64,000 nt of DNA from an uncultured Clostridia bacterium (GTDB lineage: Bacteria; Bacillota; Clostridia; TANB77; CAG-508), in the NCBI GenBank assembly GCA_934122155.1, contig CAKOVX010000004.1, forward strand, positions 1-64,000, written 5' to 3'. The notes beneath the pieces were generated by a model, which saw only the letters and a list, made by a program, of their open reading frames with translations, had not been told where the DNA came from and did not search any database. Below are positions 27,001 through 36,200 of the stretch, in pieces (position 1 is the first letter of the stretch; the number at the start of each line of letters is the position of its first letter). The translations under genes were made by a program, and so were the position numbers.

Positions 27001-27830
27001 ATCCATCAACAATGACAATGCCAGATTATAAAGATTTAAAAATTGCTTTTAAAGTAACAGAACCAAATACATCAGACCGAATTATTATAAACACAGCAGA
27101 AATCACAGATGATGCAGATGAAAATGGTGACGAAATTGATGATGTTGATTCAACACCAGATAACAACATACCAGAAGAAGATGATCAGGATATTGAAAAA
27201 ATAAAAGTTAAATATTTTGACTTAGCTCTAAAAAAATGGGTTACAGAATCAATAGTAACATTTGATGGAAAAACAACTGTTACAAAAACAGGTCATACTG
27301 GAGATGAAAATCCAGAAGCTCCAGCAAAAGTTGAAATTCGTCAAGACAGAATAAATAAAACAACTGTAAAATTCAAATTTAGTATTAAAGTTACAAATGA
27401 AGGAGAAATAGAAGGATATGTAAAAGAATTAATAGATTACATTCCAGAAGGCCTAAAATTTGTGGCAGAGGACAATCCAAAATGGAGATTAACAGATGAC
27501 GGTAAAGTTCTAACAGACCAATTAAAAGATGTTCTCATTAAACCAGGCGAAAGCCAAACAGTTGAAATAATACTTACATGGATAAATGGCAAAGACAATA
27601 TGGGACTAAAAACAAACTGGGCGGAAATATATGAAGATTATAATGAATATGATTCACCAGATATTGATTCAACTCCAGGTAATAATACTAAAGGAGAAGA
27701 TGATATTGATGATGCTCCAGTAATAATTTCTACTGCTACTGGTAATGTTCCAACATATGTTACACTTTCAGCAATATCAATTGGTATATTAGCAGCAGGA
27801 GTTATACTAATCAAAAAATTTGTAATTTAG
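24045..27830 (+). CDS. large surface protein with N-terminal thioester-type domain and four adhesin-like repeats
   Basis: 1261 residues. Signal peptide about 1-28 ending VKAA. The N-terminal domain has Cys72 in TIYCLKGG and Gln189 in DATQQLAVWYY, the spacing and TQxxxW context of thioester domains, in which Cys and Gln form an internal thioester able to bond covalently to host or other surfaces. After a PPPPTPT linker come four repeats starting FDLALRKFI or a close variant at residues 417, 621, 856 and 1058, each with a TxxVTNEG-like strand and YLPEGLxF, as in DUF11/SdrD-like stalk domains. The C-terminus has one membrane helix and a short tail but no LPxTG. Own promoter and terminator. Confidence 0.8.
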   Translation: MKLKRGIIFTTFLLLAICLVAPITTVKAATGSKYLNIKMIRNSGYGYQLGSTRKNVWKIYETGGNMDDTIYCLKGGPGFGSSDYMSGTPQETHYTRYFDLKDPDSIPTVYKDKLPDPDSDEYKALLWILDNCYVAPKKTASSSAKANAAEDRQKLLDATLAYALEVGNPDITTDYELSQLTDDDIDATQQLAVWYYTNQKNDGYHVDTFEFWLNTVKNIDGNYRALSDVDTFEDGWDRATACQALFDYLVKTPQKSDFTYDIEDSLSTSDPVEIIATSSAKVETENGRYILGPYRIRQLRDIEYSLEMSITDKSNNDISDLILLDKNKTQITDTTAKKLVGQNFYVSIPETSDIEGIKISISGSYSYAEATYWSVENPGAVDQPVVLVEKVVKSFEDKVTTDIETPTPPPPTPTDEFDLALRKFIVSINGIAPTQDRTPQISNSTLTDLKNGTITTAEKVHTKNALIVKTGDKVIYKIRIYNEGDIDGYATEVTDYLPEGLKFIPSSESTVNSEYGWTNPSGDGKTIKTNYLEDKIINAFDGTNLNYRDLEIECEVIATVGTDNKILKNVAEITAHKDKDGNTTVTDRDSQPDNVDVKGYGNTSQQDDDDFENLTLLGQYFDLSLRKFITEVQSGTKTKTYSREPKVDTTPLVNGTSTTAIYEHSKDPVSVANSDIVTYTIRVYNEGQLDGYVTEITDYLPEQLEFIIEDELNVKYGWTIVQGSNGRKVATNITSPTTNNSASRDEIYANRTNSTDKVLLKAFDGTTLDYIDVQIRCRVKENINLYEKITNIAEITGFTDKDGNTITDRDSQEENVVLPTDATLPNYKDTEIERGDKYIAGQQDDDDFEKLILKRFDLALRKFITGVNETEITNRAPVFTITSENEYKYEHTKEPVEVANGNTVIYTLRVFNEGNVSGYAEEVKDNLPEGLEFLPENSINTAFKWKMYKEDGTETTDVKEAKYIKTNYLSKANEKVENNNLIKAFDPSTMTMPDYKDLKIAFKVTEPNTSDRIIINTAEITDDADENGDEIDDVDSTPDNNIPEEDDQDIEKIKVKYFDLALKKWVTESIVTFDGKTTVTKTGHTGDENPEAPAKVEIRQDRINKTTVKFKFSIKVTNEGEIEGYVKELIDYIPEGLKFVAEDNPKWRLTDDGKVLTDQLKDVLIKPGESQTVEIILTWINGKDNMGLKTNWAEIYEDYNEYDSPDIDSTPGNNTKGEDDIDDAPVIISTATGNVPTYVTLSAISIGILAAGVILIKKFVI

Positions 27831-27833
27831 ATA

Positions 27834-27870
27834 AAAAAATAATGCTAAAATTATTTTAGCATTATTTTTT
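27834..27870 (+). terminator. terminator after the surface protein
   Basis: An A-rich arm ending AATGCTAAAA (to 27850) pairs with TTTTAGCATT (from 27854) around TTA, followed by T6. Confidence 0.9.
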
Positions 27871-27881
27871 CGACTACAACA

Positions 27882-27910
27882 TTTACATTGAAAAGTGCTT
27901 ATGGTATAAT
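27882..27910 (+). promoter_or_regulatory. promoter of the Ig-like protein and diguanylate cyclase genes
   Basis: TTTACA (27882-27887), 17 bases, TATAAT (27905-27910). Confidence 0.65.
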
Positions 27911-27946
27911 AAATTTGTAAAAAAATAACAAAGGAAGGTTAAATAC

Positions 27947-28888
27947 ATGAACCAAATTCTTACTGTTGAAGAAAAAAAGAAAAGAGAAAATAAGATAAAA
28001 AGTGGCAGACCAGTAGAAATAAAAGGCATAGTTAGATTTTTTTCAGTGGCTGTTATAGTTTTTGGAACCATATTTATAGGGCAAGGCTCATATGCTATTT
28101 ATAAAGATATAGATGACAGAAAACCTGCTAATATTCCAACAGTTACGATAGGTAGAATAAATGATAAGGCCATAGTACAAGTAAATCATAATACGGAAAT
28201 ATCAAAGCTAGTATACTCATGGAATAATGGTGAAAGAACTGCAATTCCAATTGGAAGTACCAGTGCCAGAGAAGAAATAACTCTTTTAGGATATGATAGT
28301 ACTTTAAATATTACAATAGAAGATGTAAATGGAAAAGAAGTAAAATATCAAAAACAATATTTATTAACAGGTGTTGATATTACAAAGCCATCAATAGAAA
28401 TAGAAACAAAAGATGGCAGCAACAATATGGTAATTACAGCAAGGGATGAAACAGAAATAGCATATATGGAATATCAATGGGAAGGTGAAAAGCCTGTCAT
28501 AGTGGAGGTAGAACAAGAAAAACAAAAAGAAATAAAAAAAGAAATACCTTTAACCGTTGGTACAAAAAAAATAAGAATAATTGCAGAAGATACAAATGGA
28601 AACATTGAAAAAATAGAAAAAGAAATAGTAACTTCTACATCAAAACCTACAATGCTTATTAGACGTAAAAAACAAGAAATAGCAATAGAAGCTGAAGACA
28701 AAGATGGAATAAAAGATATTGTAGTAAACTTAAATGGAAAAATAGAAACAGTAAAAGATATAAATAGAAAAAAAGTTAAAGTTGGCTATTTAAAATTGAG
28801 AGAAGGAAACAATACTATTTCCATAGAAGTAACAAATATAAGTGGATATACAGAAAAGGTTACCGCAGAGTTACAATATAATCCATAG
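27947..28888 (+). CDS. membrane-anchored protein with Ig-like domains, function unknown
   Basis: 313 residues: basic cytosolic start, one membrane helix (about 28-48), then three beta-rich Ig-like domains recognisable by repeated patterns such as KLVYSWNNGE, IAYMEYQWEGE and IKDIVVNLNGK, each a strand pair with a central Trp or equivalent. Extracellular placement is inferred. It is followed after 15 bases by the diguanylate cyclase gene and so is probably co-transcribed with it; it could be a surface sensor or adhesin. Confidence 0.7.
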   Translation: MNQILTVEEKKKRENKIKSGRPVEIKGIVRFFSVAVIVFGTIFIGQGSYAIYKDIDDRKPANIPTVTIGRINDKAIVQVNHNTEISKLVYSWNNGERTAIPIGSTSAREEITLLGYDSTLNITIEDVNGKEVKYQKQYLLTGVDITKPSIEIETKDGSNNMVITARDETEIAYMEYQWEGEKPVIVEVEQEKQKEIKKEIPLTVGTKKIRIIAEDTNGNIEKIEKEIVTSTSKPTMLIRRKKQEIAIEAEDKDGIKDIVVNLNGKIETVKDINRKKVKVGYLKLREGNNTISIEVTNISGYTEKVTAELQYNP

Positions 28889-28903
28889 TAGAAGGAGAGA
28901 AAA

Positions 28904-29839
28904 ATGGCACAAGAGATATATTTAATTGACGATGGAAACGAGTTAAAAGAAAAACTAACAACATTATTTAAGAAAGAAAAGGACTATAAGTTTAAAAAAG
29001 CTAAAACAACTGAAATAGAAAAAGTTCTTAAAGACATTCCAGCTTTAATAATAATAAATGAAGATGGAATAAAAGAAGATATTATAAAACTATGTAATGA
29101 AATTAGGGAGAATGAAGACAACAGCATAACTCCAATAATAGTAATTTCATCAATTATTGAGAAACAACACCGTATACAAATATTACAAGCATGTGTAGAA
29201 CATTATATAAAGGCACCAATTGATGAGGAATATTTATACTATACAGTTAAAAATGTAATTCGCTTGCTTGATACAAACCGTAGAGTGAGCCCACTAACTG
29301 GTCTACCAGGCAATGTACAAATACAAGCAGAAATAAAAAAGCGTTTACTTAATAATGAGCAATTTTCTATTTTGTACATAGATTTAGACAATTTTAAAGC
29401 CTATAATGATGTATATGGATTTTTAAATGGAGACGAAATGATTAAATTTACAGCAAGATGCATATCAAACCATTTACATGATACTGAAGACGAAGGCAAT
29501 TTTGTTGGACATATTGGCGGAGATGATTTTGTGGCAATAACATCTAATATAAATTGTGAACAAATATGTCAAGATATTGAATTAGAGTTTGATAGCGGAG
29601 TGTTAAAATATTTTAATGAAGCAGACATAGAAAAAGGATATTTAGAAGTTCAAAACAGAAAATGTGTAATAGAGCAATTCCCACTTACAAGTATATCAAT
29701 TGCAGTGGTTGTGGTAGATGAAGGAAGATTTAAAAATGTATTAGAAATAGGTGAAGCAGCAGCACAAGTAAAACATTTAGCTAAAATGACACCAGGTAGT
29801 ACATATGTAATAGATAGAAGAAAACATGAAAGCAAATAA
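28904..29839 (+). CDS. diguanylate cyclase with degenerate receiver domain
   Basis: 311 residues. Residues 1-125 resemble a response-regulator receiver (LIDDG at the start, IKAPI near residue 104), but the expected phosphoacceptor position reads IIINEDG, with Asn in place of Asp, so phosphorylation control may be lost. Residues 130-305 are a GGDEF domain with LTGLPGN, DLDNFKAYND and the catalytic GGDDF at 205-209; the RxxD inhibitory site is absent. The product would be cyclic di-GMP, a signal for surface attachment, which fits its position beside two surface protein genes. Confidence 0.88.
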   Translation: MAQEIYLIDDGNELKEKLTTLFKKEKDYKFKKAKTTEIEKVLKDIPALIIINEDGIKEDIIKLCNEIRENEDNSITPIIVISSIIEKQHRIQILQACVEHYIKAPIDEEYLYYTVKNVIRLLDTNRRVSPLTGLPGNVQIQAEIKKRLLNNEQFSILYIDLDNFKAYNDVYGFLNGDEMIKFTARCISNHLHDTEDEGNFVGHIGGDDFVAITSNINCEQICQDIELEFDSGVLKYFNEADIEKGYLEVQNRKCVIEQFPLTSISIAVVVVDEGRFKNVLEIGEAAAQVKHLAKMTPGSTYVIDRRKHESK

Positions 29840-29841
29840 TT

Positions 29842-29872
29842 AAAAAAGTTCTCTGTGCAAGAGAACTTTTTT
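29842..29872. terminator. bidirectional terminator between the cyclase and cwlD
   Basis: AAAAAAGTTCTCT pairs with AGAGAACTTTTTT around GTGCA; serves both convergent genes. Confidence 0.9.
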
Positions 29873-30584
29873 ATGTATTATAAAAATAATCCATTATACC
29901 ATTATAAATTCCCCAAGCTAATTTATCTTGGTATTCATCAGTTAAAAGCTGCTGTTCTTCTTCAGGGTTAGACAAAAAGCCACATTCTACAATAGATATA
30001 GGAATCTCTATATGTTTTATAATATAAACATTATCAAGTTTCATGGCTACTCTTTTATTTTCTTTTTGAATAGAATCATTTAAGTTTTGTTGTAAGCTTT
30101 TAGCTAGAGCAGTACTTTTTTCATCATTCTGTTTATAAAAACATTGCCAACCATAATACTGCTGTTGAGGAATTTTATTTAGATGAATAGAAACAAAAAT
30201 ATCAGCGGAGCTCTCATTACCAATTTTTACTCTATTATGAATATCAGAAATTTTCTTTTCTCTTAAAGTATTTTTGTCCAAATCATAAATGGCACTTTCA
30301 TCACTACGAGTTAAAATTACAGTAGCACCAGACTGTTCTAACAAACTTTGAACTTTTAAAGTTATTTTTAAATTTGTTTCTGCCTCAGTAGTACCAGTAC
30401 TTGACTGAGCACCTTCATCTGGTTTTCCATGACCAGCATCTAACACAATTACTTTGTTAGAAACAGGCAAAGAAACAGTAGGAACTATTTTACTTGTGTT
30501 TGCAACTTGAAAAACAAATATAAAAACACAAACTAACAAGATACTAGAAATGATGCCTAATCTTTTTTTACTTAAAACAACCAT
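29871..30584 (-). CDS. cwlD: N-acetylmuramoyl-L-alanine amidase CwlD
   Basis: 237-residue amidase_3 enzyme with an N-terminal signal anchor (about 8-28). Zinc and catalytic residues are visible: His in VLDAGHGKPDEGA, Glu in TTEAETNL, His in VSIHLN and Glu in IVECGFLSNPEEE. CwlD removes the peptide from muramic acid during muramic-lactam formation in the spore cortex. Size and layout match CwlD rather than the longer vegetative amidases. The ribosome binding site on this strand is GGGGTG. In Clostridioides difficile CwlD works with GerS; a GerS-like protein is encoded at 55542. Confidence 0.87.
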   Translation of the reverse strand: MVVLSKKRLGIISSILLVCVFIFVFQVANTSKIVPTVSLPVSNKVIVLDAGHGKPDEGAQSSTGTTEAETNLKITLKVQSLLEQSGATVILTRSDESAIYDLDKNTLREKKISDIHNRVKIGNESSADIFVSIHLNKIPQQQYYGWQCFYKQNDEKSTALAKSLQQNLNDSIQKENKRVAMKLDNVYIIKHIEIPISIVECGFLSNPEEEQQLLTDEYQDKLAWGIYNGIMDYFYNT

Positions 30585-30660
30585 AAATTCACCCCATATT
30601 ATATATATGACTAAACATCGAAATTATGATTTAATAAATAAGGCAAAGAGAAGTATCAAA

Positions 30661-30700
30661 ACAACAAAAAAGAGGATTTTAAAATCCTCTTTTTGTTGTT
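30661..30700 (-). terminator. terminator after the GreA-like gene
   Basis: AAAGAGGATTTT pairs with AAAATCCTCTTT without a real spacer; the minus strand then runs into T6. It is also usable from the plus strand. Confidence 0.8.
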
Positions 30701-30712
30701 AACTAAAATGAA

Positions 30713-31180
30713 TTACATTTTAGTTATTGATTTAATGAAAATTTTTGTACCATTAAAATCAACAATTTCGTTAATATGTCTGCCCAAAATTGCTTTTGCA
30801 ATAGGTGCTATGCAAGATACAATCTGCTCATCCATGTCAGATTCTTTATCCCCTAAGATAGTAAATAACTCAAGTTCATCATCAATCTGGCAAGAAACAG
30901 TTACCCCCGGAATGATGGTAGTTCCATCAAATTTCTTGAAAAGATCTGTATCCTCAATAATTTCACAATTGTGAATTCTTTTTAAAAGGGTCTCCTTTTC
31001 TTTAGGGAGAGTATACATTGCTTGTATACGTAATTCTACAAGCTCATGATTTTCACTCAAATCATTGTCCCGCCTTACACTGTCTTGCATTGCTTTTTGA
31101 ATGTTGGAAATTTTTTGTTCCAGTTCCTCATACTTACGGCAAAGTCGTTCATAACCTTTTCTAGAGATGCGTTCTTCCAT
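30713..31180 (-). CDS. GreA/GreB-like transcript cleavage factor
   Basis: 155 residues. An N-terminal coiled coil with the acidic tip RRDNDLSENHE (GreA: GDLSENAEY) and a C-terminal FKBP-like domain with IGREI-like ILGRHINEIVDF. GreA rescues backtracked RNA polymerase through its secondary channel. It differs from a standard GreA in the Asp-Asn-Asp sequence before LSEN and in a longer middle, and it uses CGG arginine codons rare in neighbouring genes, so it may be an accessory paralogue. AAGGAGG lies upstream on the minus strand. It is 32 bases downstream of the unknown 548-residue gene. Confidence 0.8.
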   Translation of the reverse strand: MEERISRKGYERLCRKYEELEQKISNIQKAMQDSVRRDNDLSENHELVELRIQAMYTLPKEKETLLKRIHNCEIIEDTDLFKKFDGTTIIPGVTVSCQIDDELELFTILGDKESDMDEQIVSCIAPIAKAILGRHINEIVDFNGTKIFIKSITKM

Positions 31181-31212
31181 AATTTGTTCCTCCTTGTGAT
31201 TGTTAAAAATGT

Positions 31213-32859
31213 TTAATTTAGTTGTTCTCCAGGCATGATGTATACAGATTTTAAGCTGTCAGAGTTATACTGTTTATCTAAGTTAGATAATTGGATTACT
31301 GTTTTATCGGCAACGAGATTTCTGGTATCACCTGTGGGGTGAGAGTTAAACTTTTCAATGATAATAGTATTATCATATCCACAGCTCAAACTCCAACAAA
31401 AATCTCCATCAACAGATTCAGCACAATAAATATCTGAACTTTGAGAAACATGAGATAACTTGTTCTGGATGTTAAATAATCGCTTAAATTCAGAAGTTAC
31501 TTCTTCAGAAGTTGCAATTACCTCAGCATCAACAGAAAAATCTGTATCAAAGAAGTTGCTTGCCGGATATTTAGCTAATTGTAATGAAAAAGCATATATA
31601 TTACTTATAGGCAGTATTTCTTTAAGAATATACTGATATCTTTCATCATCTCCAAGAGATTTGTAACTAATAGCGCTTTTTCTACAAACTTCTAAAACCC
31701 GATAAACATCTTCCCAGGTAGCCTTTCTGAATTTTTCAAACCCTTTAACCTTTTTGCTATTCTTGTACTTAATAATTGCATTAAGAAAGAAACTTTCTGC
31801 AATTACATAGCCAGAATACTGTCTCATAGGGTTCTGGGGGTATATATACATTCCATATCTTCCGTTTTCAGTCATGTTGGGATTTATGGCGTAATAAATA
31901 CCATCAGAATTATTAACTAAGTAGACATCAACTACTTTAGGACCAACAATGTTATCAGTAACAAATTTGTTACAAACATCCATGAAATGCTCATGGGTTA
32001 AAACTAAAGTATTTAGTCTAATAAGATAGAATTCTGTTGATTCTCCCTCATATAATAACTGTTGAGTAGAAGAGAGAGAAACAGTACATTCTTGCATGCA
32101 AGAAATTTGTTCCTTAGAAATTAACAAATACTTTCCGCAACAAATAACCTTGTGACCCATAATATTAGAGTCGTATACGTCATAAAGACGAATCAAAGGT
32201 TTATATTTGAGCTCAACACACATAGATTTGCACTTAGTGCTATACAAATAGTAATAAGGCTTGTAGATGCTTAGTAAATTAGACATATCTAAAATATAAT
32301 CTAATCTGCTATATCTGTCATCAACCAGATCTAAATCAGCATTGTGTGAAACAAAAGATATGTTAATTCCCTTAAGGGCTTGATTGTCCATCAAATTAAT
32401 TCTATTGTGCATAGAATTAAGAACATCGTTATACCTACTATAACCAACAGTTGAAACTTTTGTAGTTACTCCTAATTCGTTATAGGCTAACTGAATAAAA
32501 GTATCAAGGTATGGGTAGTTTTCAACGTAGTTATCAAAATCTGGAAAAACAGTTCCGTTTTTATGCTTAGAGTTTCCATAAGCTATTAGAGGTCTAGAGT
32601 TGACATTTTTGGGAGAAGTGTATTTTAATGCTGCAATAATATTGCGAATTCTCCGCCCTACCCAGAACTCAACTTTATAGTTAGGATCATTATTTTCTTT
32701 GCATTTATGCAAAGAACCAACTTGAGGTTGAATATACTTTAGTTTGGAAAAAAACTCAGCAGGAAGTTTTTTAAACTCCTGTACAAGAAATTCCCTTTCT
32801 AAATAATCATCCTCACTAATTTTTACTTCATCTGCTAAAAGATATAATTTTCCATTCAT
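31213..32859 (-). CDS. unknown 548-residue protein
   Basis: I do not recognise this protein. It has no signal peptide or membrane helix, and many Tyr, Asn and Ser residues; parts such as VEFWVGRRIRNIIAALKY, VVDVYLVNNSDGIYYAINPN and WEDVYRVLEVCRKSAISYKS suggest a mixed alpha/beta soluble protein. GAGG lies 8 bases before its ATG on the minus strand. It precedes the GreA-like gene, probably in one transcript. Arginine codons include CGG and CGC, unlike the AGA-dominated neighbours, so recent acquisition is possible. Confidence 0.8.
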   Translation of the reverse strand: MNGKLYLLADEVKISEDDYLEREFLVQEFKKLPAEFFSKLKYIQPQVGSLHKCKENNDPNYKVEFWVGRRIRNIIAALKYTSPKNVNSRPLIAYGNSKHKNGTVFPDFDNYVENYPYLDTFIQLAYNELGVTTKVSTVGYSRYNDVLNSMHNRINLMDNQALKGINISFVSHNADLDLVDDRYSRLDYILDMSNLLSIYKPYYYLYSTKCKSMCVELKYKPLIRLYDVYDSNIMGHKVICCGKYLLISKEQISCMQECTVSLSSTQQLLYEGESTEFYLIRLNTLVLTHEHFMDVCNKFVTDNIVGPKVVDVYLVNNSDGIYYAINPNMTENGRYGMYIYPQNPMRQYSGYVIAESFFLNAIIKYKNSKKVKGFEKFRKATWEDVYRVLEVCRKSAISYKSLGDDERYQYILKEILPISNIYAFSLQLAKYPASNFFDTDFSVDAEVIATSEEVTSEFKRLFNIQNKLSHVSQSSDIYCAESVDGDFCWSLSCGYDNTIIIEKFNSHPTGDTRNLVADKTVIQLSNLDKQYNSDSLKSVYIMPGEQLN

Positions 32860-33028
32860 GGTGTTTTCCTCACTTTCAAGTTAATAAAAATAAATCTTTA
32901 ACATCAGAGTTATTATTGTTAAATAGCAAAATTGCTCTTTCTGGAATTAAATTTCCTCCTTTCAAAAATTTGTGTTAAACTAGTGCTTAAAATATTATAA
33001 AAACTACAATTTAAAGCAACATATTAAC

Positions 33029-33040
33029 ATTGCATGCAAT
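33029..33040. promoter_or_regulatory. 12-bp palindrome ATTGCATGCAAT
   Basis: Perfect inverted repeat in the divergent region, followed by a half-site AATTGCAT at 33050-33057. Candidate operator for either direction. Confidence 0.35.
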
Positions 33041-33166
33041 TTAAATAAAAATTGCATATTGTTATATAGATAACATAAATATTTTACCATAATTTTTAAA
33101 AAAAATCAAGTTTTGTTAGATGACCAAAATTATAAATACGAATAAAAATTCCACTTTTTGAGAAAA

Positions 33167-33182
33167 ATATGTTTAAACATAT
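33167..33182. promoter_or_regulatory. 16-bp palindrome before the glucan synthase gene
   Basis: ATATGTTTAAACATAT is perfectly self-complementary and ends 5 bases before the AAGGAG ribosome binding site (33188-33193). Candidate operator; its proximity to the ribosome binding site also allows action at RNA level. Confidence 0.45.
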
Positions 33183-33205
33183 AATGCAAGGAGTGAAATT
33201 TTAAA

Positions 33206-36200
33206 ATGCAATATAAAACCTTAATGATAAAAGGTGCAATTTTAGGTAAAAATCAATTAGAAGATTATTTAGAAAAAGTGGCTTCAAGCCATAATTTACA
33301 GAATTTTTCGAATAAAGAAACATACCCAATTCCAAGATTAAAAGAAAATTTTGAGGTGATTACTCAAACATATAATTTATTAAATGAACATGCAAAATTA
33401 AAAATACCAATACATTCAGCAGGAGAATGGATTTTAGACAATTACTATGTAATAGATGAGACAGTGAAAAACATAAAGTTAGAGCTTCCAAAACATAAAT
33501 ATACAAAGTTTTTAGGGCTAGCAAATGGAAATTATGCTGGTTTTGCTAGAGTGTATGTTTTAGCAAGTGAAATTGTAAATTATACAGATAATAAAATAGA
33601 TGGAAAAAACTTAAGTGACTATATACAGGCATACCAAAAAAAGAAGACCTTAAGTATGGAAGAAATATGGAGCATAGGCATTTTTATGAAAATTGCCTTA
33701 ATAGAAAACATTAGGCAAATTTGTGAAAAGATATATGTTTCTCAGCTCCAAAAATACAAAGTTGAAAATATAATTGAAAGATTAGTTGAACAAAAAAATA
33801 AAGATGAATTGCAGTTTACAAAGCTATCAGAATACAAAGATAAGTTAACAAAACATACAGAAATGAAATATCCATTTATTGAGTATTTATCATACAAATT
33901 AAAAAAGTACGGCAAAAAGGCATATCCATATATATCTATTCTAGAAGAACAAGTAAATAGAGCAGGTATGGACTTAGATGAAGCCATAAAAAAAGAACAT
34001 TTTGAAATTGCTATAAACAAAGTATCAATGGGCAATTGTATTACAAGCATTAAAAATCTAAATAGAATTAGTATGTTAGAAATCTTTGAAAACATAAATG
34101 GTGTTGAAGATATATTAAAACAAGACCCAGCGAATATCTATGAAAAAATGGATTATCAAACAAAAATAATATACAGAAATGCAATAAAAGAAATAGCCAA
34201 AAAAACTAAAATTTCTGAAATATATATAGCAAAAAAGGTATGGCATTTAGCTGACAAAGCAAAAGGAGATAAACAAAAACATGTAGGATATTATTTAATA
34301 TCAGATGGCAGAGGACAATTACTACAAGAATTGACAGGCAAAAAAACAAATAAGCTATCAAATGATAAAAAAATTGCAATATGGCTTACTGTACTATGTA
34401 TTTGCACAGCTATAATCTGCATATTATTTGCAAGTTGTTTTTATGCAAAAGCACAATTTTCAGTATGGTTTGCTGTGCTATTAGGAGTATTGCTAATTAT
34501 CCCAGTGCAAACCATTTTAGTGCAAATTGCACAATATATTTTAGGAAAATTTATAAAACCAAAGCCAATACCTAAATTGGATTTTGAAGCAGGTGTGCCG
34601 GAAGAATCAGAAACTTTTGTGGTTATACCTACAATTGTGAATTCTAAGCAAAAAGTGCAGAAAATAATGAAGAATTTAGAAAAATATTATATGGCAAACA
34701 AGAGTGATAACATATATTTTGCACTTTTAGGTGATTGCACAGCAGGAAAAAATGAGAAAGAACCTTTTGACGAAGAGGTTGTAAGTACAGGAATTGAAGA
34801 AGTGGAGAGATTAAATAAAAAATATCCAGATAATAACTTTCCAAAGTTTCATTTTTTATACAGGAAAAGAACTTGGAATACAGCAGAAGAATGTTATTTG
34901 GGCTGGGAAAGAAAAAGAGGATTATTAAATCAATTTAATGAATATGTTTTAGGAAAAAGTAAAAATGAATTTTTAGCAAATACAATTGAAAAATGCGAAA
35001 AAATTCCTAAGATTAAATATGTAATAACCTTAGATGCAGACACTGAACTTTGCTTAAACACAGGATTAGAGCTAATAGGTGCAATGGCACATATATTAAA
35101 TAAACCAGTATTAAATCATAAACAAGACTTAGTAATAGACGGACATGCATTGATACAACCACGAGTTGGAATTTCACTTTTAGATGTGCAAAAAAGCTAT
35201 TTTACAAAATTATATGCAGGTTCAGGTGGAAAAGACGCATATACAAATGCCATTTCAGACATATATCAAGACAATTTTGAGGAAGGAATTTTTACAGGAA
35301 AAGGAATTTACGATTTACAAATATTTTCTACTGTACTTGCAAACGAAATACCTCAAAATACTGTGTTAAGCCATGATTTATTAGAAGGAAGCTATTTAAG
35401 ATGTGGACTAGCAACAGATATAATGTTACTTGATGGGTATCCAACAGGATATAACAGTTTTAAAGCAAGGCTTCACAGATGGATACGTGGAGACTGGCAA
35501 CTGGTGCAATGGTTAGGAAGTAGCATTATAAATAAAAGAGGAGAGAAAAAGGAAAACCCATTAAGTATATTATCAAGATACAAAATTTTAGACAATTTAG
35601 TAAGAAGTTTATTAGAGCCAACAGTAGTAATATCAATGATTTACGTAAGTATTTTTAAGCTATTGTTTAATATAAAAATATGGCCAATAATAACTTTGCT
35701 TGTAATAGCAACAATAATTCCAACTATTTTAGAATTATTAAACCGTATATTATTTAAAAAGGATCAAGAAAAACCACAAAAAACTTTTACAAAAACAATA
35801 TCGGGGCCAAATGCAGCAATTCAAAGAGGATTATTAGCTTTGGGAAATTTACCAGACAAAGCATATTTTAGCTTAAATGCTTGTATAAAAACTTTAAGGA
35901 GAGTATTTGTTATAAAAAAACATTTACTTGAATGGATGACAGCAGAAGATGCTGAAAAAAATGCAAAAAAAGATTTATTTTCATATTATAAAAATATGAT
36001 TTCAAATGTTATTTTAGGCGTATTGACACTAGCAATGCTATTTATATTACCACTAAAATTCAGCAATATATTTATACTTTTATTTGGACTACTTTGGATA
36101 ATTACTCCTGCAGTAATGTGGCAAATAAGTAAAGAATACAAAGTAACGCCACAACTAGAAAAATTAAATGATGCAGATAAAGAATATTTATTAAATTTAG

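Larger units (their letters stand above)
32860..33205. other. 346-bp divergent intergenic region
   Basis: It holds a minus-strand GGAGG (32955-32959) followed by an open frame of 23 codons that begins ATT rather than ATG (32947 to stop at 32876), a minus-strand TATAAT (32994-32999), a 12-bp palindrome at 33029, and a 16-bp palindrome at 33167. No gene longer than 30 residues is evident. Confidence 0.6.

Noticed and set aside
24045..27830. LPxTG sorting signal in the surface protein
   Set aside because: The C-terminal end has ATGNVPTY before the helix and no LPxTG-like pentapeptide.
33158..33185. TTGAGA-16-TATAAT as promoter of the glucan synthase gene
   Set aside because: Transcription would start near 33192, inside the ribosome binding site, so it cannot drive normal translation of this gene.
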